From Primorskyibacter aestuariivivens (GTDB lineage: Bacteria; Pseudomonadota; Alphaproteobacteria; Rhodobacterales; Rhodobacteraceae): a stretch of DNA of 64,000 bases. Every line of letters begins with the position of its first letter. Positions within the stretch are counted from its first letter, which is position 1. Made by a program: the position numbers and the translations under genes. Shown here piece after piece: positions 18,830 through 28,024 of the stretch. The notes under the pieces are model-generated. The model ran no database searches. It was not told the DNA's origin and saw only the letters and a list, made by a program, of their open reading frames with translations. The stretch spans positions 1-64,000 of the forward strand of contig NZ_JAQIOZ010000017.1 in assembly GCF_028023675.1 (NCBI RefSeq), in the 5' to 3' direction.

Positions 18830-21800
18830 TCAGGCGGTTGAACGCCGCGCCCTGCGCCGTGCAACGATCAGCGACAAAGCAGCCACGACATAGGCCAGCA
18901 GCACCAGCAGCGCCGCCCCCGCCAGATAGAGCGCCAGCGCCGTCGTCATACCCACCTCGTCCGGCAGAACCCCGGCAAGGAGAGCGCGCAGCGCGTCGGG
19001 CAGATCGCCACTGATCGCCACCGCGCCCACCGTCGCGGCCAGCCAGCCGATCACCGCCAGCGTCGCCACAACCAGCATCGCGCGCACACGGCCCGCGCGG
19101 AACCGCCAGCCCCGGCGCAGCGTGGCAATGAGCCGTCCCACGTCATGCTGAACCGCAATCAGCGACGGCACCACCAGAAGCACCAGCACCATCCCGAAAC
19201 CAAGCCCATAAACCAGCGTGATCACCGTGGGTTTGAGGAACTGCGCCTGCGAGCTTTGCTCATAGAGCAGCGGCGTCAGCCCCAGCACCGTGGTCAGCGT
19301 GGTCAGCATGACGGGCCGCAGCCGGTCCGCCGCCCCGTCGATGATCGACGGGATCAGGCCCCGGTCCTTGGCATAGGCATCAATCGTGGTCACCAGAACG
19401 ATGGAATCGTTGATGATGATCCCGGTCATGCCCAGCATCCCCACCACCGTGAACATGGACAGCGGCACCTCCCAAAGGTGATGGCCATAAATCGTCCCCA
19501 CCAGCCCGAAAGGAATGATCGCCATGACCACCACGGGCCGCGTCCAGCTGGCAAACACCCAGGCCAGCACGAGGTAGATCCCCAGCAGCACCAGCGTCAG
19601 CCCGGTGCGCGCATCGCTCAGGAACGTGTCTTCCTGCTCGCTCAGTCCCGCGAGCCGGTACTCAACCTGCCGCTCTTCGGCGATGCGCGGCAGGATCTGC
19701 TCGGCCAGCGAGGTCTCGATCTCTTCGGCACGCGCCGCATCATCGTCGGAAATATCTCCGGTGACGGAAATCAGCCTAATGCCGTTTTCCCGCCGCACCG
19801 TTGAGAAGCCGGTGCGCCGGTCCACGCTGACGATATCGGCCAGCGGCACATAAGCACCCGTGGCGGTCCGCAATTGCGTGCGCTCAAGGAAATCAGCGGT
19901 CAGTTCGCCCTCGGGCAGTTCCACGCGGATCGTGGCGCTGCGCGGCCCATCGGGATAGGTCGCGGCCTCGATCCCGTTCAGCCGGTGGCGCAGCACCCGT
20001 CCCAGCCCGTCAATGGTAAAGCCCAGCGCCTGCCCCTGCGCGGTCAACTCAAGGATCAGCTCTTCCTTGTCATACGCCAGGTTGTCTTCAACCGCCGAGA
20101 CCTCGGGGAATTGCGCCAGCGCGGTTTTCAGATCTTCGGACGCGGATTTCAGCGTCTGAGCTGTCGCCCCATAGAACTGCACATCGAGCGCATCGCCCCC
20201 CGGACCAGAGCGCCACCCCCGGAAACTGACCGTCTCGACCAGCGGATGACGGCGCACCGCGTCCTGCAATTCACCCACGAACTGGAACGACGAATAGGGC
20301 CGCAGGTCTGCATCAATCAATTCAATGGAAATCCCGCCCAGCTGGTCGGGTTCCTTGGTATCGGTGCCCGAAAGCCCCTGGCCCGCATTGCCGCCGATCT
20401 CGGCGATCACATAGTCCAGCGGGTTGCGGCCATAGCGTTCCTCATACTGCGCCGCCAGATCCTCGGTCGCGCGCTGCATCTCGCGCATCATCTCCAGCGT
20501 GTCGGCGCGGGTGGCCCCCGGTGCCATGGCGAAATTGCCCGTCACCGACGCGCGTTCCGGCGCATTGAAGAACCGCCATTGAACGTCACCACGGATGAAC
20601 AGCGCCACCTGCGAGGCAAGGATGACCACCACCCCCGCCAGCACCGCATAACGCGCCCAGATCACCCCGGCCATGAAGGGCCGGAACAGCGTATCACGCA
20701 CCCAGCGGAACCCCCGGTTCACCACGCGGGATGGCATGTCGTACCAATGTTCCTTGGCCTGATGGGTCAGCGCATGCGCCATGTGGTTGGGCAGGATCAG
20801 GAAACACTCCACCAGCGACGCGGCCAGCACCACGATCACGGTGAACGGAATATCGGCGATCAGGTCGCCAAACCGCCCGCCAATCGCCACAAGCCCGAAA
20901 AACGCGATGATCGTGGTGAGCGTGGCGGAAAACACCGGCATCGCCATGCGTCTTGCGGCGTTTTCGGCGGCCACAACCGGGCTTTCGCCCAGCCGCCGGT
21001 AGCGATGATCGGCATGTTCGCCCACCACGATGGCGTCATCCACCACGATGCCCAGCGTGATGATCAGCGCGAAAAGCGAGATCATGTTAAGCGTCAGCCC
21101 CGACAGGAACATCAGCGCAATCGCCGCCGACATGGCAACCGGAATGCCCGCCGCTACCCAGAAAGCGATGCGCGCATTGAGGAACAGGAACAACAGCGCC
21201 AGCACAAGACCCAGGCCCACCAGCCCATTGTCGAGAAGGATATTCAGACGCCCGGTGATATATTCCGCCCGCGTGCGGATCAGCTCGACACTCGTGCCTT
21301 CCGGCAACGTGGCCTGCAACGCCGCCGCCACCTCTTCAACCTGACGCTGGATGCCGATGGCGTCGCCCTGATCGGATCGGTCCACGCGGATCGAAATTGC
21401 CGGGTTCTCACCCACGAAATATTGCCGCTCGCGGTCGATCCCCTCGACGCGCACGCGCGCCACATCGCCCACGGTCAGCTTGGAGCCATAGGGGTTGGAA
21501 CGCAGCACAATGGCTTCGATCTGCTCGGCGCTGCGTTTCTCGACACCGGTGCGCACGCGGGTATTGGCGCCCGTCACATCGCCCGCCGGATCTGCATCCA
21601 CCTCCTGCGCGATGGCATCTGCGATCTGCTGCATGCTCACGTCATGTTGGATCAGCGCGACCGAGGGCACCTCGATAACTGTTTCCGGCGCGGCCAGCCC
21701 ACGAATGGTGGTGCGCGTGACCCCCGCAGCGAAGAGCCGGATCACCAGTTCATCGGCAAAGCGGCCCAGCTGGCCCACCGCCACGGGACCGGTGATCACA

Positions 21801-22243
21801 ACATCGGTGACCCGGTCACGCCACGCGCCGCGCCGCACGCTGGGGTCTTCGGCCTCTTCCGGCAGGGTGGTGATGGTGTCTACGGCAGTCTGTACGTCAT
21901 CGGCGGCGCGGGACATGTCCCATCCCGGTTCGAACTCCAGCTCGATACTGGCCCGCCCCTCGCGCGATGTGGACGAGGCGCTTTCCACCCCTTCCACCGC
22001 CAGAAGTGTGGGTTCCATCACCTGCACGATGGCGGCGTCCACGTCTTCGGCCCCCGCCCCGTCCCATACGACGGAAACCGTGACCTCGTCGATGATCACA
22101 TCCGGAAAGAATTGCGCCCGCATATTGGGCGCGGTCATGATGCCCGCGGCCAGCAGAACCACCAGCAGCAGGTTGGCCAATGTCCGGTGGCGGGTGAAAT
22201 AGCTCAGGATGCCACCGGGGCCTTTGGGCAGGTCGCGGATCAT
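18830..22243 (-). CDS. RND-type efflux permease (AcrB/HAE-like)
   Basis: 1137 residues with the RND pattern: an N-terminal membrane helix, a large periplasmic loop, helices 2-6 around residues 330-540, a second loop, and helices 8-12 near the C-terminus. Typical pieces such as RNILLDNGLVGLGLVLALLF-like helix 2 (near residue 340) and GIVVDDAIVVGEHADH (helix 4 proton-relay Asp pair) are visible. It pairs with the adaptor gene upstream on the same strand, 270 bases away, and works as a proton-driven exporter. No outer-membrane channel gene is adjacent. The start at 22243 (MIRDLPKGPGG) precedes the first helix. Confidence 0.88.
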   Translation of the reverse strand: MIRDLPKGPGGILSYFTRHRTLANLLLVVLLAAGIMTAPNMRAQFFPDVIIDEVTVSVVWDGAGAEDVDAAIVQVMEPTLLAVEGVESASSTSREGRASIELEFEPGWDMSRAADDVQTAVDTITTLPEEAEDPSVRRGAWRDRVTDVVITGPVAVGQLGRFADELVIRLFAAGVTRTTIRGLAAPETVIEVPSVALIQHDVSMQQIADAIAQEVDADPAGDVTGANTRVRTGVEKRSAEQIEAIVLRSNPYGSKLTVGDVARVRVEGIDRERQYFVGENPAISIRVDRSDQGDAIGIQRQVEEVAAALQATLPEGTSVELIRTRAEYITGRLNILLDNGLVGLGLVLALLFLFLNARIAFWVAAGIPVAMSAAIALMFLSGLTLNMISLFALIITLGIVVDDAIVVGEHADHRYRRLGESPVVAAENAARRMAMPVFSATLTTIIAFFGLVAIGGRFGDLIADIPFTVIVVLAASLVECFLILPNHMAHALTHQAKEHWYDMPSRVVNRGFRWVRDTLFRPFMAGVIWARYAVLAGVVVILASQVALFIRGDVQWRFFNAPERASVTGNFAMAPGATRADTLEMMREMQRATEDLAAQYEERYGRNPLDYVIAEIGGNAGQGLSGTDTKEPDQLGGISIELIDADLRPYSSFQFVGELQDAVRRHPLVETVSFRGWRSGPGGDALDVQFYGATAQTLKSASEDLKTALAQFPEVSAVEDNLAYDKEELILELTAQGQALGFTIDGLGRVLRHRLNGIEAATYPDGPRSATIRVELPEGELTADFLERTQLRTATGAYVPLADIVSVDRRTGFSTVRRENGIRLISVTGDISDDDAARAEEIETSLAEQILPRIAEERQVEYRLAGLSEQEDTFLSDARTGLTLVLLGIYLVLAWVFASWTRPVVVMAIIPFGLVGTIYGHHLWEVPLSMFTVVGMLGMTGIIINDSIVLVTTIDAYAKDRGLIPSIIDGAADRLRPVMLTTLTTVLGLTPLLYEQSSQAQFLKPTVITLVYGLGFGMVLVLLVVPSLIAVQHDVGRLIATLRRGWRFRAGRVRAMLVVATLAVIGWLAATVGAVAISGDLPDALRALLAGVLPDEVGMTTALALYLAGAALLVLLAYVVAALSLIVARRRARRSTA

Positions 22244-22316
22244 TGGAAGTCGCCTTGAGCGTAACGGGCGCTCCATTGCTGCGCGGAATCATGGCCGCAA
22301 GGCCGCCGCGCATCGC

Positions 22317-22357
22317 GTCGCCATTGGCTCTCGGACCAATGGCGCTCCAATGGCGAC
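22317..22357. repeat. Palindromic element in the RND operon spacer
   Basis: The spacer holds an 11-base perfect inverted repeat, GTCGCCATTGG (22317-22327) with CCAATGGCGAC (22347-22357). An additional CCAATGGCG copy lies between them (22336-22344), so two alternative hairpins are possible. It sits in a 270-base non-coding gap between the adaptor stop and the permease start on the same strand, a place where these operons usually have little spacing. It looks like a dispersed repeat, with a possible effect on permease expression. Confidence 0.55.
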
Positions 22358-22513
22358 CGCCCCCCGGGATGGCGATTTTGCTGCCACCTGCGCGCCGATC
22401 CAAACTTGGAGTAACTTGGCTGGCATAAAGTGCTCCGAAGCAATGTCAGATCGCCACCCCGCAGTCTGGCAATGCGTGGCTTCCAGCACTGGGCCATGGG
22501 ACGCACCATCTGC

Positions 22514-23974
22514 CTACCCCCCCATCCGCTCTTCGATCCGCTGCACCATCTGCGCCGGCACTTTTGCCTGTTCCAGCTGGGCAAGGATACGGTCGCGCGC
22601 CTCCTTGGGCATACGCGTGTTCGCCTCGACAAAGGCGCGCAGCCTGGCGCGGCGTTCGTCAGACAGTACCAGCATCTCGGGTTCTTCCGGCGCAGCGGCG
22701 GCGTCACCGGGACGCAAAGGCCGCACCTTGATCCCCGCCCCCAAGAGCGGCGTGCGCTCGGCCACCACGTCGCGCCCGCGCAGGCCCGGCCCGCGCACCA
22801 GCACGTCATCGCCCTGACGGCGCAACAGCGTGACCTGCAACTCTTCCAGCCGGTCCTCTTCGCCCAGCACCAGAACCTCGTTATCCGCATCCAGCGCCGA
22901 AGACGGCAGGCGCACCACCCGCTCCAGCGGCGGCTCTTCGATTTCGACCGTGACGAAATCGCCGGGCTTCAGCCCCTTGGGCGCCTCCAGCCGCGCAAAG
23001 AGCAAGCGCCCGGTCTGGCCTTCGCCCACTGCGGCGCTGTCACGCACCAGCGTGCCTGTCGTCACCAGATCGGTGCCGAACACATCCAGCGTCACCGCAA
23101 CCGGTGCCCGGCGCAGATCGCCAGCATCGTCCAGCAACCGCGCATATTGCGCCGTGGAGACGCGGAAGGACACTTCCAGCGACGCGGGATCGACCAACCG
23201 CGCCAGTTGTTCGTTGTTGGACACCAGCCGCCCAAGCGTGGCGTTCACATCCGACAGCGTGCCGGTAAAGCGCGCGGTGATGCGGGTGTCTTCCAGCCGC
23301 CGCTCGGCCTCGGCCAGCGCGATTCCCACGCGCTCCAGCGCCGTCGCGGCCTGTGCCACCCGCGCCTCGGCCTGCGCCACGGCCTGACGACGGGTCAGCA
23401 CCGCCTGCCGCGCGGAGGACGCCGCAAGCTCGGCTGTTTCCACCGCCGCCGCCGTGCCAACCCCACGCTGCTGCAGGTCCACCTGACGGCGGAACGCCTT
23501 TTCACGCAGCTCGACCTGTTCCTCTGCCGCGGCCAGCTCATCGCGCGCCAGAACCAGCGCGGCCTCTGCTTCGGTCTGTTCGGCCCGCGCATCGCGCAGG
23601 TCCGATTGCACCCGGTCCAGCACAAGCTGCGCATCGCCGGGGTCGATCTGGACCAGCAACTGCCCCGCGCTCACATGTCCGCCCTCTTCGAACCCCTCAG
23701 CCAGTTCCACGATCTGCCCCGCCGTCGCGGCGCGCACTTCCAGCTCGCGGCGGCTCTGCACCTCGCCAAAAGCGGTCAGGATCGGCGTCACGGTCTGCGG
23801 CGCGGCGGTGACCACATTGACCGCAAAGATGCGTTCGCGGGCCGGGCGTTCGCGCGGTTCCTCGGACAGGCGGGCCTGAACGGCTTCGCGCACCATCTGG
23901 CCCGCATAGGCCAACAGCCCCAGCGTCAGCGCAAGAAGAAACAGCCCGGACAGGCTTTGACGAAGAAAGCGCAT
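22514..23974 (-). CDS. RND efflux periplasmic adaptor (HlyD/MFP family)
   Basis: 486 residues. An N-terminal membrane anchor (LSGLFLLALTLGLLAYAG) is followed by a barrel-sandwich half (VTPILTAFGEVQSRRELEVRA, then EGGHVSAGQLLVQIDP). A long coiled-coil hairpin rich in Ala, Glu, Gln and Arg covers about 130-240, followed by beta-barrel and membrane-proximal domains. It would link the permease to an outer-membrane channel. The C-terminal 60 residues are an unusual Arg/Glu-rich helical extension ending in MVQRIEERMGG. It is the first gene of the two-gene operon. Confidence 0.88.
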   Translation of the reverse strand: MRFLRQSLSGLFLLALTLGLLAYAGQMVREAVQARLSEEPRERPARERIFAVNVVTAAPQTVTPILTAFGEVQSRRELEVRAATAGQIVELAEGFEEGGHVSAGQLLVQIDPGDAQLVLDRVQSDLRDARAEQTEAEAALVLARDELAAAEEQVELREKAFRRQVDLQQRGVGTAAAVETAELAASSARQAVLTRRQAVAQAEARVAQAATALERVGIALAEAERRLEDTRITARFTGTLSDVNATLGRLVSNNEQLARLVDPASLEVSFRVSTAQYARLLDDAGDLRRAPVAVTLDVFGTDLVTTGTLVRDSAAVGEGQTGRLLFARLEAPKGLKPGDFVTVEIEEPPLERVVRLPSSALDADNEVLVLGEEDRLEELQVTLLRRQGDDVLVRGPGLRGRDVVAERTPLLGAGIKVRPLRPGDAAAAPEEPEMLVLSDERRARLRAFVEANTRMPKEARDRILAQLEQAKVPAQMVQRIEERMGG

Positions 23975-24067
23975 GGGGCGCGGCCTTTCACATATTCAGC
24001 ACATGTAATGTAGCCGCCGCCCGGTCAATGCCAAGCGCGACTCGCACCCATGTTACGGCCAGAGGCG

Positions 24068-24610
24068 TTATTTCCGTCGCTGATGTTCGGTCAGACGCGG
24101 AAAAATCTCGACAAAGTTACAGGGACGGTGCCGGTAATCGAGCTGCAGGCTCAGAATCTCGTCCCAGGCATCCTTGCAGGCACCGGGACTGCCGGGCAGC
24201 GCAAAGAGATAGGTGCCGTTCGCCACGCCGCCGGTGGCGCGGGATTGCACGGCGGAGGTGCCGATCTTGTTCATCGACACGATGGTAAAGACGGTGCCAA
24301 AGGCGTCGATCTCTTTCTCATAGACATCGCGATGCGCCTCGACGCTCACATCCCGGCCGGTCAGCCCCGTGCCGCCGGTGGAGATGACCACGTCAATATC
24401 GGGGTCCGCGCACCACGCGCGCAGTTGCTCGGCAATCTCGGCGCGCTCATCGGGGATGATCTTGCGATCGGCCAGTATATGCCCCGCGCCCTCGATCCGG
24501 CCCACCAGCGTGTCGCCCGAGCGATCCTCGGCCAATGAGCGGCTGTCGCTCACGGTCAACACCGCGATGCGGACCGGGATGAATTCCTTGCTTTCGTCGA
24601 TACGGCTCAC
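24068..24610 (-). CDS. moaB: Molybdenum cofactor biosynthesis protein MoaB
   Basis: 180 residues, MogA/MoaB fold. The molybdopterin-binding segments VLTVSDSRSLAEDRSGDTL, STGGTGLTGRDVS and LFALPGSPGACKDAWD are all present. MoaB-type proteins adenylylate molybdopterin or support that step. The cofactor is needed by the nitrate reductase NarG encoded further on in this window. It is followed on the same strand by nothing close and preceded by the uracil-DNA glycosylase gene 22 bases away. Confidence 0.93.
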   Translation of the reverse strand: MSRIDESKEFIPVRIAVLTVSDSRSLAEDRSGDTLVGRIEGAGHILADRKIIPDERAEIAEQLRAWCADPDIDVVISTGGTGLTGRDVSVEAHRDVYEKEIDAFGTVFTIVSMNKIGTSAVQSRATGGVANGTYLFALPGSPGACKDAWDEILSLQLDYRHRPCNFVEIFPRLTEHQRRK

Positions 24611-24632
24611 CTGTGTCTCCCTGCTTGTAGCC

Positions 24633-25397
24633 TCAGCCCAAACGCGCCCTGATCTCCAGCAAATCCGCCCAGGCCTCGCGCTTCATCTGCGGCTGTCGCA
24701 ACAGATAAGCGGGGTGGAACATCGGCAGGGCCGGTTTGCCATAGGCCTCGGTCCAGTGCCCGCGCAGCCGGGTTATTCCGCGCCGCCCCAGCCCGGCGTC
24801 ACAAGAGATATTGCCCATCAGCACCACCAACTCCGGCGCCACCAACTCGACATGCCGCTGCACAAAGGGGCGCATCATGGCAATCTCGTCCGGTTTCGGA
24901 TCACGGTTCTGCGGTGGCCGCCAGGGCAGCACATTGGTGATATAGACGCTCTCGGCCCGGTTCAGCCCGATGGCCGCCAGCATCTTGTCCAGCAACTGCC
25001 CGGCCCGGCCCACAAACGGCTTGCCCTGCCGGTCCTCGTCGCGGCCCGGCGCTTCGCCGATGATCATCACCCGGGCGTCCGGGCTGCCATCGGAAAACAC
25101 CAGATTGCGCGCGCCCATCTTCAGCTCACAATGCTCGAACGCCGAAAGCGCCTGTTCCAGCGCCGCCAGATCCCCGGCCTGTGCCGCCGATTGCTGCGCC
25201 ACCACCACCGGGTCCACCTTGGGCATCTCGACCGGGGCGGCGGGGGCCTTTACCCTGGCTTCAGGCTTCGGCGCGGCCCTGGCCTCAAGCTGCACGGCGT
25301 AACGGTCCACAGGCTCTTCGCCCAGCGCGTCGATGACGCCCGCCTCGATCTGCCACTCCAGAGCGGCCCGCAGGGCAATATGTTCGTGATACTCCAT
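24633..25397 (-). CDS. Uracil-DNA glycosylase, family 4-like without the iron-sulfur cysteines
   Basis: 254 residues. The C-terminal 170 residues match family 4 uracil-DNA glycosylases: motif A GEAPGRDEDRQGKPFVGRAG, ITNVLPWRPPQNRDP, and motif B HPAYLLR. Family 4 enzymes bind a 4Fe-4S cluster through four Cys (CxxC, then one in VxCRPPNNR and one about 15 residues on). Here only one Cys of the first pair remains (EHCELK); the others are Trp (LPWRPP) and Met/Arg (AMMRPF). The N-terminal 85 residues are a helical, Ala/Pro-rich extension. It probably still removes uracil from DNA, but as a cluster-free variant. Confidence 0.82.
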   Translation of the reverse strand: MEYHEHIALRAALEWQIEAGVIDALGEEPVDRYAVQLEARAAPKPEARVKAPAAPVEMPKVDPVVVAQQSAAQAGDLAALEQALSAFEHCELKMGARNLVFSDGSPDARVMIIGEAPGRDEDRQGKPFVGRAGQLLDKMLAAIGLNRAESVYITNVLPWRPPQNRDPKPDEIAMMRPFVQRHVELVAPELVVLMGNISCDAGLGRRGITRLRGHWTEAYGKPALPMFHPAYLLRQPQMKREAWADLLEIRARLG

Positions 25398-25508
25398 CGC
25401 CGCAAACAGTAGCGCCCTGCGCGGGCAATGAAAATCACCATTCCGCGCCCATTGAACGCCCCTGCATGCCCACTTATAAGCGGGTCAATACCCGGACAGG
25501 AGCAGGCC

Positions 25509-26465
25509 ATGACCTTTACCCAGCGCCATCTGTTAGGCATCGAGCCGCTGCACCCGACGGAAATCACCACGATTCTCGATCTGGCCGACGATTACGTGCG
25601 TCTGAACCGCCAGCCCCAGAAACATGGCGACGCGCTGGCCGGGCTGACCCAGATCAACATGTTCTTTGAAAACTCCACCCGGACGCAAGCCAGCTTTGAA
25701 CTGGCAGGCCAGCGGCTGGGCGCGGATGTGATGAACATGGCGATGCAGGCCAGCTCGATCAAAAAGGGCGAGACGCTGATCGACACGGCGCTGACGCTCA
25801 ACGCCATGCATCCCGACCTTCTGGTGGTGCGCCACCCGCATTCCGGGGCGGTGGACCTGCTTGCGCAGAAAGTCAACTGCGCGGTGCTCAACGCCGGTGA
25901 CGGCAAGCACGAGCACCCGACACAGGCGCTGCTGGACGCGCTGACCATCCGCCGCGCCAAGGGGCGGCTGCATCGGCTCAATATCGCGATCTGTGGCGAC
26001 ATCGCCCATTCCCGCGTGGCGCGCTCGAACATCATCCTGCTGGGCAAGATGGAGAACCGCGTGCGTCTTGTCGGGCCGCCCACGCTGCTTCCGGCGGGCA
26101 TCGGTGAATTTGGCGTCGAGGTCTATGACGACATGCGCGAAGGGCTGAAAGACGTGGACGTGGTGATGATGCTGCGGCTACAGCGCGAGCGCATGGATGG
26201 CGGGTTCATCCCGTCCGAGCGGGAATATTACCACCGCTATGGGCTGGACGCGGAAAAGCTCAGCCATGCCAAGCCCGACGCCATCGTCATGCATCCCGGC
26301 CCGATGAACCGGGGCGTTGAGATCGACGGCGAGATCGCGGACGACATCAACCGCTCGGTCATTCAGGAACAGGTGGAAATGGGTGTCGCCGTGCGCATGG
26401 CGGCGATGGACCTTCTGGCGCGCAACCTGCGCGCCGCGCGCGAGACCCGCGAGGTCATGGCGTGA
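25509..26465 (+). CDS. pyrB: Aspartate carbamoyltransferase catalytic chain PyrB
   Basis: 318 residues. The carbamoyl-phosphate site [13 protein letters not shown], then [29 protein letters not shown] and [11 protein letters not shown] are intact. It catalyses the committed step of pyrimidine synthesis. The start at 25509 ([12 protein letters not shown]) has AGGAG just upstream; a longer frame from 25428 lacks a ribosome site. It heads an operon in which the next gene starts at a GTG overlapping this stop (GTGA). Confidence 0.95.
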   Translation: MTFTQRHLLGIEPLHPTEITTILDLADDYVRLNRQPQKHGDALAGLTQINMFFENSTRTQASFELAGQRLGADVMNMAMQASSIKKGETLIDTALTLNAMHPDLLVVRHPHSGAVDLLAQKVNCAVLNAGDGKHEHPTQALLDALTIRRAKGRLHRLNIAICGDIAHSRVARSNIILLGKMENRVRLVGPPTLLPAGIGEFGVEVYDDMREGLKDVDVVMMLRLQRERMDGGFIPSEREYYHRYGLDAEKLSHAKPDAIVMHPGPMNRGVEIDGEIADDINRSVIQEQVEMGVAVRMAAMDLLARNLRAARETREVMA

Positions 26466-27010
26466 GCGACCGGCTGGACATACCGCCCGGCGAATACGGG
26501 CTGGTGCGGGTCTTCACGGTGGACCTGCCGCTGGACGCGGCGCAGCCGCTGGTCGAGGAGGAGGCGCAGGGCCTGAAACAGCTCACCGGCGCAGAGGCGC
26601 TCGACCCCGATCATATCGACCTGTTTGACATGAACGACCTGTCGGGCATGGCGCTGGCCGATTACCTGTCCGAAGGGCACGGCATCCCCGCCGATGAAAT
26701 CGCCCCGTTGCGCCCCCAGCTGGACCGGGTCAAGGGGTCTGTGATGGTAATGCGTTCCTCGGCCTTTGAACGCATCGGCCAGACCCTGCGCGTGAGACGC
26801 CCGCTGCGCTGGATCGCCACCTTTGGCGAGGCGCGCGGCGACCAGACACTGGAGCCGCTGACCAGCGCCGCAGCGCAGGGTATGGTGCCCCCGCCGCCCG
26901 CAGCCCCCGTGCAACCACCCGCGCGGAACCGCAGCGCCGCCTGGATCATCGCCGGGCTTGTGGCGGTGGGTGTGATCGTCGCCATCTCCATCGGGGCGCG
27001 GACCCCATGA
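26462..27010 (+). CDS. Tail-anchored protein of the pyrB operon, unknown function
   Basis: 182 residues with a GTG start. A soluble N-terminal domain of about 140 residues ([27 protein letters not shown]) is followed by a Pro-rich linker and a single C-terminal membrane helix ([19 protein letters not shown]). It overlaps pyrB and the next gene by four bases each. I do not recognise a domain. Tight coupling suggests a partner in membrane association or regulation of the pyrimidine enzymes; this is inference. Confidence 0.75.
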   Translation: MSDRLDIPPGEYGLVRVFTVDLPLDAAQPLVEEEAQGLKQLTGAEALDPDHIDLFDMNDLSGMALADYLSEGHGIPADEIAPLRPQLDRVKGSVMVMRSSAFERIGQTLRVRRPLRWIATFGEARGDQTLEPLTSAAAQGMVPPPPAAPVQPPARNRSAAWIIAGLVAVGVIVAISIGARTP

Positions 27011-27393
27011 TGCAGCTCAGGACCGAATTCCGCCCCGACCGCGAGATCTACATGCGCGACCACGCCGTCATGGCGGCCATCGGCATGGGCGCGGCGATGC
27101 TGTTGCTGTGGGTGATGGATAACCCGCATGTCTGGACCGGCGCGGTGGCCGGGCTGGGGGCGATTGCCGTGCGCGGCTGGTACATGGCGTCCGAGGAACT
27201 GGCCCGTGTCTGGGTGCTTGAGGACGGGCATCTGCGCCTTGGCGACATGTCCCTGCCGCTGGGCCAGATCGAGACCGCGCGCCCGATCCTGAGCGCCGTG
27301 CAGGTGATCACCCGCAGCGGCGACAAGCACCTGATCAAGTATCAGCCCGACCCGGCCGCCATCGCGCGCACCATCACCGAGGCGCTGCCATGA
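27007..27393 (+). CDS. Small membrane protein of the pyrB operon, PH-like domain
   Basis: 128 residues. Two N-terminal membrane helices (AAIGMGAAMLLLWVM and AVAGLGAIAVRGWYMA) precede a short beta-rich domain (VWVLEDGHLRLGDMSLPLGQIETARPI). That arrangement resembles bacterial PH-like (bPH) membrane proteins. It starts with ATGATG overlapping the previous stop and ends overlapping the next start (ATGA). The function is unknown. Confidence 0.72.
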   Translation: MMQLRTEFRPDREIYMRDHAVMAAIGMGAAMLLLWVMDNPHVWTGAVAGLGAIAVRGWYMASEELARVWVLEDGHLRLGDMSLPLGQIETARPILSAVQVITRSGDKHLIKYQPDPAAIARTITEALP

Positions 27394-27926
27394 GTGCCGC
27401 GACCGGATGGGAGGGCATCCTGCATGAGGGCGAGACGATCCTCTGGCAGGGACGTCCCGATGGGGCGTTTCACCTGACCGGCGCTCGGATCGCGGAAGGG
27501 GTGTTCGGGCTGTTCTTTGCCGGGTTCGCGCTGGTCTGGATGATGCTGGCCGCCAACGGGCCGGGCCCGATGTGGATGTTCGGACTGATCCATTTCTCGG
27601 TGGGTGTCGGGGTGGCCTTTCACGGTTTTTACTGGCCCACATTCCTCCGGCGACGCACATGGTACACGCTGACAACGGACCGGGCTTTCATCGCAACCGA
27701 TCTGCCCATCAAGGGAAAATCGCTCAAGAGCTATCCAGTCACCTCGGACACGGCGCTATCGCTGGAAGACGGCGATCCCGGCTCGATCTGGTTCGCCCAT
27801 GAATTCAAGCGCACCAAGAATGGCAGCCACAGGGTGAATATCGGCTTTGAACGGATCAACGCGGCGCGCGAGGTGCTCAAACTCATGACTGGTATACAGC
27901 GAGGGCAGGATGCAGGAACCCAATGA
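27390..27926 (+). CDS. Membrane protein with bacterial PH-like domain
   Basis: 178 residues. It opens GWEGILHEGETILWQGRPDG, a motif common at the front of bPH-domain membrane proteins, then has two membrane helices (about 35-55 and 65-85). A PH-like part follows, with RRRTWYTLTTDRAFIATD and GSIWFAHEFKRTKNGSHRVNIGFERI. It is similar in plan to the gene before it. Its 3' end overlaps the start of a 33-residue peptide gene. Confidence 0.75.
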   Translation: MSAATGWEGILHEGETILWQGRPDGAFHLTGARIAEGVFGLFFAGFALVWMMLAANGPGPMWMFGLIHFSVGVGVAFHGFYWPTFLRRRTWYTLTTDRAFIATDLPIKGKSLKSYPVTSDTALSLEDGDPGSIWFAHEFKRTKNGSHRVNIGFERINAAREVLKLMTGIQRGQDAGTQ

Positions 27927-28011
27927 CCCGAAAATGTCGGGCCGCGTTGCCATGGTCGCGCTCTTGGTGCTGTTTGCGCTGGTGGCGGTGATGGTATGGG
28001 TAGCGGGGTAA
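27910..28011 (+). CDS. 33-residue single-helix membrane peptide in the pyrB operon
   Basis: The frame from ATG 27910 to TAA 28009-28011 encodes MQEPNDPKMSGRVAMV followed by one hydrophobic helix and a short tail (VAG). GAGGG lies just upstream of the ATG. It overlaps the end of the preceding gene by 17 bases, and its stop forms part of the pyrC ribosome site. The tight fit between two genes and the clean helix argue that it is translated. It was too short for ordinary gene calling and has no known function. Confidence 0.6.
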   Translation: MQEPNDPKMSGRVAMVALLVLFALVAVMVWVAG

Positions 28012-28024
28012 GGAGATGACACAG

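Noticed and set aside
19874-22258. 794-codon open frame opposite the RND permease
   Set aside because: Antisense shadow, with Arg/His/Gln-rich composition and no recognisable fold.
22240-22890. 216-codon frame spanning the RND spacer and the adaptor 3' end
   Set aside because: Most of it is an out-of-frame reading of the adaptor gene; the part in the spacer follows the palindromic repeat and resembles no protein.
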